Both the position numbers and the translations under genes were made by a program. From Sphingomonas sp. OK281 (GTDB lineage: Bacteria > Pseudomonadota > Alphaproteobacteria > Sphingomonadales > Sphingomonadaceae), in NCBI RefSeq assembly GCF_900115295.1, contig NZ_FOVZ01000001.1, forward strand, positions 1,178,001-1,242,000: a DNA stretch of 64,000 bases, in the 5' to 3' direction. This document shows positions 52,188 through 60,607 of this stretch, in pieces (within the stretch, counting starts at the first letter, position 1; each line of letters opens with the position of its first letter). The notes below the pieces were generated by a model. The model had not been told where the DNA came from, made no database searches, and was given only the letters and a program-made list of their open reading frames with translations.

Positions 52188-53063
52188 ATGGATCAGTTCG
52201 CTGCGCTTACCGCATTCGCCCAGGCCGCGGAGACCGGCAGCTTCGTCGCTGCCGGCCGTCAATTAGGGCTGACCGCATCGGCCGTCGGCAAGGCGGTCGT
52301 CCGGCTCGAGGAGCAATTGCAAGCGCGCCTGTTCCACCGGAATACCCGCAAGATGGCGCTGACCGAGGAGGGGCGCATGTTCCTCGAGCGATGCCGGCGC
52401 ATCCTGGCGGAGATGGAGGCGGCGCGTGCGGAGTTGGGCCAGACCCATCCCACGCCGCGCGGCCGGCTCCGCGTCAGCCTGCCGCTGGTCGCGATGTTCC
52501 TTGCGCCGATATTAGCCGACTTCATGGCCGCATATCCCGAGGTCCAGCTCGATCTGGACTTCAGCGACCGGCTGGTCGACGTCGTCGACGAAGGCTTCGA
52601 CGCCGTATTGCGTACGGGATACCCTACGGACAGTCGGCTGATGAGCCGCAACGCCGGACGCTTCCGGCTGCTGCTCGTGGCTGCCCCCACCTATCTGGCC
52701 GAGTATGGCAGCCCGGCGTCGCCGCAGGATCTGGCGACCCACCGCTGTCTGCGGCAACGCTCGCCCAGTACGGGCAAGCTGCGGCCCTGGCCCCTTGCCG
52801 GGGGTGCGACGATCGTGCCGGAAACGATGAGCGCCAACGTGGTCGATCCCCTGATCCACTTGGCGATCGCCGGACACGGCATCGCCTGCCTGCCGCCGTT
52901 CGCAGTACGGCAGGAGATCCTCGACGGTCGGCTCCTGTCGTTGCTGGAACAGCATGTCCGCGAGATGGACCAGTTCAGCGTATTATGGCCGGCCAGCCGC
53001 CAGGTGACGGCGCGGTTGCGGGCGTTCATCGACTTCATGACGTCCCATCTGGCGCCAGAGTAG
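52188..53063 (+). CDS. LysR-type regulator
   Basis: 291 residues. The N-terminal HTH reads FAQAAETGSFVAAGRQLGLTASAVGKAVVRLEEQL, with the family RLFHRNTRKMALTEEG hinge start. The co-inducer domain has PRGRLRVSLP and DFSDRLVDVVDEGFDAVLRTG, close to the CrgA-like branch. It diverges from the 58-codon gene and MFS transporter, which it probably controls. Confidence 0.9.
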   Translation: MDQFAALTAFAQAAETGSFVAAGRQLGLTASAVGKAVVRLEEQLQARLFHRNTRKMALTEEGRMFLERCRRILAEMEAARAELGQTHPTPRGRLRVSLPLVAMFLAPILADFMAAYPEVQLDLDFSDRLVDVVDEGFDAVLRTGYPTDSRLMSRNAGRFRLLLVAAPTYLAEYGSPASPQDLATHRCLRQRSPSTGKLRPWPLAGGATIVPETMSANVVDPLIHLAIAGHGIACLPPFAVRQEILDGRLLSLLEQHVREMDQFSVLWPASRQVTARLRAFIDFMTSHLAPE

Positions 53064-53104
53064 CCGTCGACCTGGTCCGGGCGACGGTACGTCCGAAGCC
53101 GTCG

Positions 53105-53257
53105 ATGGCCCCACGACGTCGGCTTGCCTACTTCCTGATCTCTGGTGTCACTGTTGTTTCAGCTATTGTCGCCAGCCTGCGTGATGCTGACACCACGATC
53201 ATCTTGACGCGCGCCTTGCTGATCGGTGGTGCAGCTGGCTCAATTGTGGATTTGTAG
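53105..53257 (+). CDS. Possible small membrane protein
   Basis: A 50-codon frame encodes a basic start (MAPRRRLAYF) and two short hydrophobic stretches (LISGVTVVSAIVASL and ILTRALLIGGAAGSIV). No ribosome-binding site is clear, and it could be chance in the 263-base gap after the LysR gene. Confidence 0.25.
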   Translation: MAPRRRLAYFLISGVTVVSAIVASLRDADTTIILTRALLIGGAAGSIVDL

Positions 53258-53281
53258 ACGGTCTTTCACCCCGAGCAATCA

Positions 53282-53309
53282 GTCCGGGCCGGCAAAAGTC
53301 TGCCCGGAC
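53282..53309. terminator. Hairpin after minus-strand SDR
   Basis: GTCCGGGC and GCCCGGAC, an eight-base perfect stem with 12-base loop, placed just beyond the SDR stop at 53327 in the direction of its transcription. Confidence 0.45.
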
Positions 53310-53326
53310 CGAATTGCGCAATCCGC

Positions 53327-54052
53327 CTACATCCCGGCTGCGGTCGGACGAACGATGACCTCGTTGATGTCCACTCCTTCCGGCTGCTCCAATGCGTAGC
53401 GGATCGCTCGTGCAATCGCGTCGGGAGTCAGCGACTTTTGGCGCCAGCTGGTCAGCGCGGAGGCGATATCCGGGTCGGTGATGTCGTTGCCGAGTTCGGT
53501 TGCGACAACCCCCGGTGAAATGATCGTCGTCCGGATGTCGTCATGCTCCTGGCGCAACCCTTCCGTGATCGCCCAGACCGCATATTTGGTCGCACAGTAG
53601 ACGGCGGCGCTCGGCATCACGAAATGCGCGGCGATAGATGCGACGTTCACGACGTGGCCTGCCTTCTGCGCAACGAAACGCGGCAGCACGGCAGCGATTC
53701 CGTTCAGCACGCCGTGAACGTTGACGTCGATCATCCGCGTCCACTCATCCTGCTTCAGCGCGGCGAGATGTGAGAGCGGCATCACGCCAGCGTTGTTGAT
53801 CAGCACGTCCACGCGCCCGAACCGCTCTTCCGCCGCGTCGGCGAAGGTTGCGAAGCTCGCCGGGTCGGTCACGTCCAGCGCACGCCAGGCAACATTCGCG
53901 CCGAGCTCTGCCGTGAGCGCCTCGAGGCGATCGGTCCTGCGCGCACCGATGAAAAGGCGCGCGCCCCTGCCCGCCAGCTCCCGCACGGTGGACTCGCCGA
54001 TACCGCTTGAGGCGCCGCTGATCAGCACGGTCTTGTCGATGACGTCGTTCAT
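53327..54052 (-). CDS. Short-chain dehydrogenase (YdfG/clavulanate-dehydrogenase-like)
   Basis: 241 residues. SGASSGIGESTVREL cofactor loop, RRTDRL specificity strand suggesting NADP, NNAGVMPLS, VASIAAHFVMPSAAVYCATKYAV active site, and ISPGVVATEL after it. The close fit to the YdfG group suggests reduction of small hydroxy or carbonyl compounds. AGGA precedes the ATG. It diverges from an AraC-family regulator. Confidence 0.88.
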   Translation of the reverse strand: MNDVIDKTVLISGASSGIGESTVRELAGRGARLFIGARRTDRLEALTAELGANVAWRALDVTDPASFATFADAAEERFGRVDVLINNAGVMPLSHLAALKQDEWTRMIDVNVHGVLNGIAAVLPRFVAQKAGHVVNVASIAAHFVMPSAAVYCATKYAVWAITEGLRQEHDDIRTTIISPGVVATELGNDITDPDIASALTSWRQKSLTPDAIARAIRYALEQPEGVDINEVIVRPTAAGM

Positions 54053-54129
54053 GATTGTTCCTGTCCTGTTGTCCCGAAGGCGAGCACAGATGGAACCGGA
54101 AGGTCGGCCAGCGTGAGACCGATCGCCCG

Positions 54130-54146
54130 CGATCCTTGCACGATCC
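54130..54146. promoter_or_regulatory. Direct repeat CGATCC, 11-base period
   Basis: Two CGATCC copies one helical turn apart in the divergent SDR/AraC gap. Direct repeats of this kind suit AraC-family binding, but the arms are short. Confidence 0.25.
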
Positions 54147-54204
54147 TCCGAAACGACCTCAATCACGCTTGTGAGAATGGGCCACAGCGAACACAGTCCT
54201 CTTC

Positions 54205-55101
54205 ATGAGCACGATCGCAGACCTTGCCACGCTGGTTGCACGCCATGTCCCGAGAACCGGCATGGTGAGCACGCCAATCGATCGACTGTCGCTGTTCCGG
54301 GCCGATGAGCCGACCGTGCCCTTGCCGGCCGTCTATAACGCCTCGCTTTGCATAATTGCCCAGGGTGCCAAGCGAGTCTCGCTCGGCGGACAGAGCCTTC
54401 TCTACGATGCCGCGCATTACCTGCTGGTCTCGGTCGACCTGCCGCTCGTCGGACATGTCATCCAGGCGGATCGCGACGCTCCCTACCTTTGCTGCAAGAT
54501 CGACATCGACCAGGCCGTGCTGGCGGACCTTATCCTGGCGGAAGGCGGCCGGGCGCCCAAGGCCGAACTGCCGGCTCTTGCGGTATATCGCAGCGACGAC
54601 GATCTGGTCGACGCGACATGCCGACTGATGCGCTTGCTGGACCAGCCCGACAGCATCGCTGCGCTGGCGCCGCTGATCGAGCGGGAAATCCTGTATCGTT
54701 TGCTCAAGGGGCCCCACGGCCCTGCCCTGCGCTCCATGGCGGTCGCCGACAGTCATCTCAACCAGGTGAGCCGCGCTATCGCGACGATCCGCACGGCGTT
54801 CGACCGCCCCCTGCGCATCGGCGACATCGCCAACGCCGCAGGTATGAGCACATCGTCCCTGCACGAGCACTTCAAGGCGGTGACGAAGATGACGCCGTTG
54901 GAGTATCAAAAACAGCTGCGGTTACAGGAGGCGCGACGCCTGATGCTGTCAGCAGGCTCGACCGCAAGCGGCGCGGGTTTTGCCGTCGGGTATGAAAGTC
55001 CATCGCAGTTCAACCGCGAGTATGCCCGCCTGTTTGGTGCGCCTCCACGTCGTGACATCGAACAGTTGCAGCGTAGCGGCAATTTACTGACGCCCGTGTA
55101 G
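54205..55101 (+). CDS. AraC-family regulator
   Basis: 298 residues. The N-terminal AraC_N-type domain (LPAVYNASLCIIAQGAKRVSLG, YLLVSVDLPLVGHV) resembles regulators found beside aldehyde reductases. The C-terminal HTH pair is IGDIANAAGMSTSSLHEHFKAVTKMTPLEY and GAGFAVGYESPSQFNREYARLFGAPP. It faces the SDR and is its probable activator. Related YqhC-like proteins sense aldehydes; whether this one does is not known. Confidence 0.88.
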   Translation: MSTIADLATLVARHVPRTGMVSTPIDRLSLFRADEPTVPLPAVYNASLCIIAQGAKRVSLGGQSLLYDAAHYLLVSVDLPLVGHVIQADRDAPYLCCKIDIDQAVLADLILAEGGRAPKAELPALAVYRSDDDLVDATCRLMRLLDQPDSIAALAPLIEREILYRLLKGPHGPALRSMAVADSHLNQVSRAIATIRTAFDRPLRIGDIANAAGMSTSSLHEHFKAVTKMTPLEYQKQLRLQEARRLMLSAGSTASGAGFAVGYESPSQFNREYARLFGAPPRRDIEQLQRSGNLLTPV

Positions 55102-55114
55102 CCTCTCTCGCTGT

Positions 55115-55132
55115 GCGATTGGAGCCAATCGC
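55115..55132. terminator. Hairpin GCGATTGG/CCAATCGC
   Basis: An eight-base perfect arm pair with almost no spacer, 14 bases after the AraC stop and before the convergent ArsR gene. Confidence 0.45.
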
Positions 55133-55317
55133 GGAGACTCAGGTCGATTTGAGTCATTCCCGGCTTCGGGCGCTTGTTCGGCCAGAGCTATCAAACACGT
55201 AGGCGTGTCGCGCACTCGGCCTCTCCCTTGGCGCGGTTCGGCCGCCAATCGTCCGGAACGAGGCACTCCGCCGAACCTATCGGCTTCGAACAACGCTTAT
55301 CCACAGATAGGCGTGGC

Positions 55318-55638
55318 TCAGGCAGCCCGGTTGGCAAGCACCACATCGAGAAGGCCGGGAAAGCGCTGGTCGAAATCCGAGCGTCGCAGCGTGTTGATCA
55401 TCTCGCGCCCGGCTTGAGTCGTCTCGATCAGCCCCGCGGCGCGAAGCAGCTTCAGGTGGTTCGACAGCGTGCTTTTGGGGATCGACTCGCATGGTGCGGC
55501 GTCGGTGCAGCTTAGCCGCTCCGTCGCGGCGAGACGCGCCACCATGCCCAATCGGTTGGAATCGGCCAGCGCGTGTAGCGCGAGATCAAGTGGAACGTCC
55601 TCCAGCCGGGGATGCGTGAAACGGGGCATCAGCCTCAT
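55318..55638 (-). CDS. ArsR-type winged-helix regulator
   Basis: 106 residues from 55638; a second ATG at 55629 is possible. The HTH is SIPKSTLSNHLKLLRAAGLIE, followed by the wing TQAGREMINTL. Two cysteines just before the recognition helix (SCTDAAPCE) could serve as a redox or electrophile switch; no metal-binding CxC motif is present. It diverges from an SDR gene, and a strong palindrome lies between them. Confidence 0.85.
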   Translation of the reverse strand: MRLMPRFTHPRLEDVPLDLALHALADSNRLGMVARLAATERLSCTDAAPCESIPKSTLSNHLKLLRAAGLIETTQAGREMINTLRRSDFDQRFPGLLDVVLANRAA

Positions 55639-55660
55639 ATAAGACAGCGACACCAATTTA

Positions 55661-55683
55661 ATAGTTCGGATATGTTGAACTAT
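55661..55683. promoter_or_regulatory. ArsR-type operator ATAGTTC-N9-GAACTAT
   Basis: A perfect seven-base dyad, A+T-rich in a G+C-rich background, between the divergent ArsR and SDR genes. The shape and sequence are those of classic ArsR/SmtB-family sites. Confidence 0.7.
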
Positions 55684-55758
55684 GGAAGTGTCAGCTTATC
55701 TCTGTTCTGCCGACAGCGCACGACGGCGTGATCGCGGGCCACATTTCGGAGAATTGAC

Positions 55759-56493
55759 ATGTCTCTTCAGGGCAAAAAAGCGCTCGTCACCGGTGGATCG
55801 CGCGGTATCGGTGCGGCGATCGCCAAGCGGTTGGCAGCCGACGGTGCGGCCGTCGCGATCACCTATGCCGGCAACAAGGCCGCAGCAGACGCTACAGTGG
55901 CGGCAATCGAGAGCGCCGGCGGCACCGCCTTTGCGTTCCAGGCCGATGCTGCCGACCCGGCGTCGCAGCGCGCCGGCGTAGAGCAGGCTGCCGCGGCGCT
56001 GGGCGCGATCGACATCCTGGTCCACAATGCCGGGGTGGCCGAATTTTCCGCCGTCGCCGACGACACCGACGAGACCTTCGATCGCCAGTTCGACGTCAAC
56101 GTAAAGGGCCTGCACGTCGGCACCCGCGCGGCGCTGTCGCACCTGAACGATGGCGGGCGGATCATCCTGATAGGCAGTGTCTCAGGCGAACTCGCCTTCC
56201 CGGCGACCGCAGTCTACAGCGCGACCAAGGCGGCGGTGGCAGCGTTGGCACGAGGCTGGGCGAAAGACCTCGCCTCCCGCAATATCCTGGTAAACACGGT
56301 ACAGCCGGGCCCGATCGACACGGACATGAACCCTGCAAACGGCGAGTTTGCGCAACAGATGATCGGATTTATCCCACTCGGCCGCTACGGCAAGGTCGAG
56401 GAGATTGCGGGCGCGGTCGCGTTCCTCGCCGGGCCGGATGCCAGTTACATCACGGGTACCACGCTCAACATCGATGGTGGTGCAGCGGCTTGA
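55759..56493 (+). CDS. Short-chain dehydrogenase (FabG-like)
   Basis: 244 residues. TGGSRGIGAAIAKRL cofactor loop, HNAGVAEF, IGSVSGELAFPATAVYSATKAAV active site, VQPGPIDTDMNP and the C-terminal ITGTTLNIDGG typical of classical FabG-like SDRs. The start is at MSLQGKKALVTGG. It is the only gene under the ArsR operator on this side. Likely reduces a carbonyl compound released under stress (inference). Confidence 0.9.
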   Translation: MSLQGKKALVTGGSRGIGAAIAKRLAADGAAVAITYAGNKAAADATVAAIESAGGTAFAFQADAADPASQRAGVEQAAAALGAIDILVHNAGVAEFSAVADDTDETFDRQFDVNVKGLHVGTRAALSHLNDGGRIILIGSVSGELAFPATAVYSATKAAVAALARGWAKDLASRNILVNTVQPGPIDTDMNPANGEFAQQMIGFIPLGRYGKVEEIAGAVAFLAGPDASYITGTTLNIDGGAAA

Positions 56494-56498
56494 CCGCC

Positions 56499-56539
56499 AG
56501 CAATGGGCCGCTCCGCTGAGTTCGGAGAGGCCCATTGCT
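56499..56539. terminator. Hairpin between convergent SDR and LysR genes
   Basis: AGCAATGGGCC pairs with GGCCCATTGCT, continued inward by CTCCG/CGGAG, and a short T run follows. It is a strong bidirectional terminator. Confidence 0.65.
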
Positions 56540-56564
56540 TTGGAGTTTGAGTATCCATCGGACC

Positions 56565-57452
56565 TTACCGGTCGAGATAGGCAGCGAGTTCCTCGGGCGC
56601 GGCTTGCGGAAACGATTGTTTCAGGAGGTTGAGAAAGGCGGACACCCTGGCACTGAGCAGCCTGCGCGACGGGTAGAGCGCCCATAGCGCGATGTCCGAT
56701 CCCGCAACATCGCCCCAGTGGCTCAGCCGCCCGCTGGCGATGTCGCCGCTGACCAGCGACAGCGGTAGCCGCGCCGCGCCCGCCCCGGCGCGCACCGCGT
56801 CACGGATCATGATCAGGGAAGACATCCGCAGGACCGGGTCGACCGCGAACGTCGATGTCGCCTCCGAATTGGTCATCGCCCACCGTTGCGACGCATCGCT
56901 GCCACGAACGACGACAGGGACAATCGGACCCGCCGGACGCGGCATGTCGGGCCCGGCCACCACCACCAGCCGGTCGTGGAGGAATCGGCGTCCGACCAGC
57001 GTCGCATCGGGCGCCGGATCCACCCGAATCACAAGATCGTAGCCCTCCTCGATCATGTCTACCGCTCGATCATCGGTCGTCACCTCTAGCCGGACTTCGG
57101 GGTAGCGACATGCGAACTCCGCAGCGAGCCGGCCCATCGCCGTCTGCGAGAACAGCAGCGGGGCGCTTATCCGCAGCCGCCCGCGTACGCGCTCGCTACC
57201 CGAGGCTATGGCAGCAGCCGTCTCCTCCAGTTCGGTCAGCAAAGCACCGGCGCGTTCGAACAGCGCCCGCCCTTCCTCCGTCAGCTTGAGATCGCGTTTC
57301 CCCCGTTCGAACAGCCGCAGGTCGAGCGCCGCCTCCAGTTCTCCCACGCGTCGAGACAGCGTGGCCTTGGGTCGGCGAGCAGCGCGCGCTGCCTTTCCGA
57401 AGCCCCCGTGGCGGGCGACGAGCGTGAAGTCGGCAAGCGCGAGCAGATCCAT
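56565..57452 (-). CDS. LysR-type regulator
   Basis: 295 residues. HTH: FTLVARHGGFGKAARAARRPKATLSRRVGELE, then DLRLFERGKRDLKLTEEG. The co-inducer domain has RGRLRISAPLLFSQ and VRLEVTTDDRAVDMIEEGYDLVIR. It diverges from the NmrA-like reductase gene across 106 bases with a perfect dyad between them, so it probably controls that gene and itself. Confidence 0.9.
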   Translation of the reverse strand: MDLLALADFTLVARHGGFGKAARAARRPKATLSRRVGELEAALDLRLFERGKRDLKLTEEGRALFERAGALLTELEETAAAIASGSERVRGRLRISAPLLFSQTAMGRLAAEFACRYPEVRLEVTTDDRAVDMIEEGYDLVIRVDPAPDATLVGRRFLHDRLVVVAGPDMPRPAGPIVPVVVRGSDASQRWAMTNSEATSTFAVDPVLRMSSLIMIRDAVRAGAGAARLPLSLVSGDIASGRLSHWGDVAGSDIALWALYPSRRLLSARVSAFLNLLKQSFPQAAPEELAAYLDR

Positions 57453-57471
57453 GTCGTTCCACCCGTGAGAC

Positions 57472-57492
57472 GACGTGTCCAGATTACACGTC
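57472..57492. promoter_or_regulatory. LysR-type operator GACGTGT-N7-ACACGTC
   Basis: A perfect seven-base dyad with T-N11-A geometry, 20 bases upstream of the LysR start and 67 before the NmrA-like gene. Confidence 0.65.
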
Positions 57493-57558
57493 TATTGGTA
57501 ACGCCGTGGATCACGCATCTTCGTCTTGTCAGCAAGCTTAAACGAAGGAGCGAACACC

Positions 57559-58425
57559 ATGACCATTCTCGTTATCGGAGCCACCGGCCGGGTCGGCCGC
57601 CATGTCGTCAACCAACTACTGCAGCGCGACGCGCAGGTGCGCGTGCTCACCCGCGATCCCGCAAAAGCCTCGTTTCCAGCTGGTGTGGAGGTGGTACAGG
57701 GCGACCTCCTCGACATCCACGGCCTGCGCGCCGCCTTCTCCGGCATCAGCACGCTGTTCCTGCTCAATGCCGTAACGGGCGACGAATTCACCCAGGCGAT
57801 CATCACGCTGAACGTTGCACGCGAGGCCGGCATCGAGCGGGTCGTCTACCTGTCGGTGTTCGATGCCGACCGTGCCGTCAACGTTCCGCACTTCGCAGTG
57901 AAGTCCGGTGCCGAACGGATGCTGGAGGCGATGGACTTTGGCGCGACCATCCTGCGTCCGACCTACTTCATCGACAACGAGGTCATGGTGAAGGACGTGA
58001 TCCTCCAGCACAGCGTCTACCCGATGCCGATCGGCAACAAGGGCGTGGCGATGGTCGACGCGCGCGACATCGCCGAGGTCGCCGCGATCGAGTTGATCCG
58101 CCGCGAAAACGCGCCCACCAAGCTGCCGAACGAGACGATCAACCTGGTCGGTCCCGACACGCTGACCGGCCAGGATATCGCTGCGATTTGGTCCGAGGTG
58201 CTTGGGCGCCCGGTACTATATGGCGGCGACGAAACGAGCGGCTTCGAGCAGAACATGGCGACGTTCATGCCACCGTGGATGGCCTATGAGATGCGCCTCA
58301 TGGCCCAGCGCTACGTCAGCGACGGCATGATCCCGGAACAAGGCGACCGCGAGCGCCTGACGACGATGCTCGGCCGCTCGCTGCACGGCTACCGCGAGAC
58401 CGCCGCATCGATCGCGGCCGACTGA
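57559..58425 (+). CDS. NmrA-like NAD(P)-binding atypical SDR
   Basis: 288 residues. VIGATGRVGRHVVNQLL cofactor loop, RVLTRDPAKA specificity strand, and VEVVQGDLLD, the pattern of NmrA/QOR2-type proteins. The Tyr of classical SDRs is not in its usual place. Members reduce quinones or act as redox-sensing proteins. AAGGAG precedes the ATG at 57559. Expression is probably under the divergent LysR protein. Confidence 0.87.
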   Translation: MTILVIGATGRVGRHVVNQLLQRDAQVRVLTRDPAKASFPAGVEVVQGDLLDIHGLRAAFSGISTLFLLNAVTGDEFTQAIITLNVAREAGIERVVYLSVFDADRAVNVPHFAVKSGAERMLEAMDFGATILRPTYFIDNEVMVKDVILQHSVYPMPIGNKGVAMVDARDIAEVAAIELIRRENAPTKLPNETINLVGPDTLTGQDIAAIWSEVLGRPVLYGGDETSGFEQNMATFMPPWMAYEMRLMAQRYVSDGMIPEQGDRERLTTMLGRSLHGYRETAASIAAD

Positions 58426-58447
58426 TCTCGCATTGGCGATCACGGCC

Positions 58448-58483
58448 GTCACCTGTCGCTGGCATGAGCCGGCGACAGGTGAC
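58448..58483. terminator. Long hairpin after NmrA-like gene
   Basis: A 12-base perfect outer stem (GTCACCTGTCGC) continues through a G-T pair into a GGC/GCC inner stem with an ATGA loop, 16 pairs in total, 22 bases after the stop. Confidence 0.65.
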
Positions 58484-58610
58484 CCAGATACGGACGGTCA
58501 CCGCCGTTTAGAAACTTCCCAAAAACGGACATCCGTTCATTTTCGTAGCTCTCGGGCGTCACTACTCGGATCGGCATTTGCGATCCCCCCAACTCGCAAA
58601 CGGCGTTTGA

Positions 58611-59513
58611 TTAGGCGTCAGCGAGCGCCGCAAAGTCCATCGCGGCGAGGTCTGTGAGCAGATCGGGACCCGTCGGCTCCCATCCAAGGCGCGCGCGCGT
58701 CCAGGCATTCGATGCGGTCATGTCGAGCGCCGCGAACGGTGCCATCCAGCCGAAATAGCGCTCGACCTCGTCAGCTTCGATGGAGCGGACAGGCAACCCG
58801 GTTCCCTTTCCGATTGCCTCGGCGATGGCGCGTGCCGTGACGCCCTCCTCTACCGACGCATTGTACCGAGCGCCCGGCTCGCCCTGCTCCAAGGCCAGGA
58901 CGTAGAGCTTTGCCACGTCGCCGACGTGCGCTGCGGCCCAGCGTGTCTGCCCCTCGCCGAGATACGCCACCGCTCCCGCCCGACGCGCCTCGCTCACCAG
59001 CGGGGTGATCAACCCGGCCTTGGTGGTGTCGTGCACCTGCGGCAACCGGATGGTGCGCACGTCGATGCGGCGCGCAATCAGCGCCGCGCCGGCCAGTTCG
59101 GTCGCGATCCGCGGATTGGCGTGGCGCGGGTTGAGCACGTCCTCGGTCGCCGGACCGCCGTTGAGCGGCGTACCGATGCCGACGCCCGACGTGATCAAGA
59201 TCGGCTTGTGCGTTCCCGCGAGCGCATCGCCCATCGCCGCGATGGCGCGTTCATCCTTCCTGGTATTCTCGAAGAAGGTCGCGAAATTATGGTCGAACGC
59301 GCAGTGGATCACCGCGTCGGCCGCCGCGGCGCCACTTGCGAGCGTCTCGGGCTGTTCGAGGTCGCCGCGGTGGACGTCGACGCCGACCGCTGCGAGGCGA
59401 TCGGCACCCGCGTCGGAACGAGTGAGGCCAAGCACCTGATGGCCGCGAGCCAGTAGCTCATGAATGACGTGCGAGCCGATAAAGCCGGTCGCGCCGGTGA
59501 GAAACACGCGCAT
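58611..59513 (-). CDS. NAD-dependent epimerase/dehydratase-like extended SDR
   Basis: 300 residues. FLTGATGFIGSHVIHELL cofactor loop, DVHRGDLEQ, ITSGVGIG at the Ser position, and RTIRLPQVHD. The Tyr-x3-Lys motif is not obvious, placing it with the atypical extended SDRs often annotated as 3-beta-hydroxysteroid-dehydrogenase-like or sugar epimerase-like. It diverges from an XRE regulator across 97 bases. Substrate unknown. Confidence 0.85.
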   Translation of the reverse strand: MRVFLTGATGFIGSHVIHELLARGHQVLGLTRSDAGADRLAAVGVDVHRGDLEQPETLASGAAAADAVIHCAFDHNFATFFENTRKDERAIAAMGDALAGTHKPILITSGVGIGTPLNGGPATEDVLNPRHANPRIATELAGAALIARRIDVRTIRLPQVHDTTKAGLITPLVSEARRAGAVAYLGEGQTRWAAAHVGDVAKLYVLALEQGEPGARYNASVEEGVTARAIAEAIGKGTGLPVRSIEADEVERYFGWMAPFAALDMTASNAWTRARLGWEPTGPDLLTDLAAMDFAALADA

Positions 59514-59585
59514 GATAATATCTCCTTGTTGCCAAGGCGACGTATCGCGACCTGTTCGACCATGTTAAAGTAGTGACCTTATCGT

Positions 59586-59593
59586 GGTATACC
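59586..59593. promoter_or_regulatory. Palindrome GGTATACC in divergent promoter
   Basis: An eight-base perfect palindrome, 17 bases before the XRE start. It could be the regulator's operator, but it is short. Confidence 0.3.
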
Positions 59594-59610
59594 GTGTAAC
59601 AGGATCGATC

Positions 59611-60447
59611 ATGGCCAATGAGGCGCCAAACCCGCTCGGAACCTATCTTCGCGATCGTCGAACCCGGCTCGACCCGGTGGCATTCGGGTTCGGCGGCGGA
59701 CGGCGGCGTACCCCAGGCCTGCGCCGCGAAGAGGTTGCAAGCCGCGCCAACATCAGTCCGACATGGTACACGTGGCTGGAACAGGGTCGCGGCGGCGCGC
59801 CATCGGCCGACGTACTCGATCGTATCGCCAAGGGCCTGATGCTGACCGAGCCGGAACGCGAGCACATCTACATGCTCGGTCTCGGCCGCCTGCCCGAGGC
59901 GCGCTACCAGCCGGTCGACGGCATCAGCCCCCGACTTCAGCGCGTGCTCGACGGCATGGTGCTGAGCCCGGCGATCATCAAGACCGCGATGTGGGACGTG
60001 GTCGGCTGGAACCGGGCGGCGGCACTGTTGCTGACCGACTATGCCAAGCTGCCGCGCGAGGGGCGGAACATCCTTCGCCTGATGTTCGGTAGCGACCATG
60101 TCCGCGCCCGGAACGAGGATTGGGACGGCATCGCCCGCTACGTCGTCGGTGCCTTTCGCGCGGACGTCGCGCGGGCGGGCGCCAACGACAGCGCCGCGAC
60201 GGCCGATCTGGTCGCCGAACTGTCCCGGATCAGCCCCGAGTTTGAAGCACTATGGCGAGACAACGACGTGGTCGCTCACACCGAGGGCGTGAAGCGGATC
60301 CACCACCCAGATGCCGGGCTGCTCGCCATGGAGTTCTCCTCGTTCGCCGTGGAAGGGCGCCCCGAACTCGGAATGATCATCTACAACCCCGCATCGTCGG
60401 CGGATGCGGAGCGCCTGCGCGCCCTGTTAGACGCTCGCGGAGACTGA
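59611..60447 (+). CDS. XRE-family regulator with MmyB-like ligand domain
   Basis: 278 residues. The HTH region reads LGTYLRDRRTRLDP...RRRTPGLRREEVASRANISPTWYTWLEQGR, the hallmark of the MmyB-like group. The C-terminal domain (MVLSPAIIKTAMWDVVGWNRAAALL...) is the PAS-like MmyB ligand-binding module that holds a fatty acid in relatives. An AGGATC site supports the ATG at 59611. It diverges from the epimerase-like gene and probably regulates it. Confidence 0.9.
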   Translation: MANEAPNPLGTYLRDRRTRLDPVAFGFGGGRRRTPGLRREEVASRANISPTWYTWLEQGRGGAPSADVLDRIAKGLMLTEPEREHIYMLGLGRLPEARYQPVDGISPRLQRVLDGMVLSPAIIKTAMWDVVGWNRAAALLLTDYAKLPREGRNILRLMFGSDHVRARNEDWDGIARYVVGAFRADVARAGANDSAATADLVAELSRISPEFEALWRDNDVVAHTEGVKRIHHPDAGLLAMEFSSFAVEGRPELGMIIYNPASSADAERLRALLDARGD

Positions 60448-60607
60448 CCGAGATCGACCGGTCTCGTCTTCGTCGATTCGACCCACACCCGGACATCTCG
60501 CCAGGCAACGCTTCTTACTGAGCCTCGTCTGCCTCGAGGATTGCTAGCCCAAGGCGTAATCCGTCCCGCCGTCTCGTACGTATTCGGCGGACATCGCCGG
60601 CTCTCCG

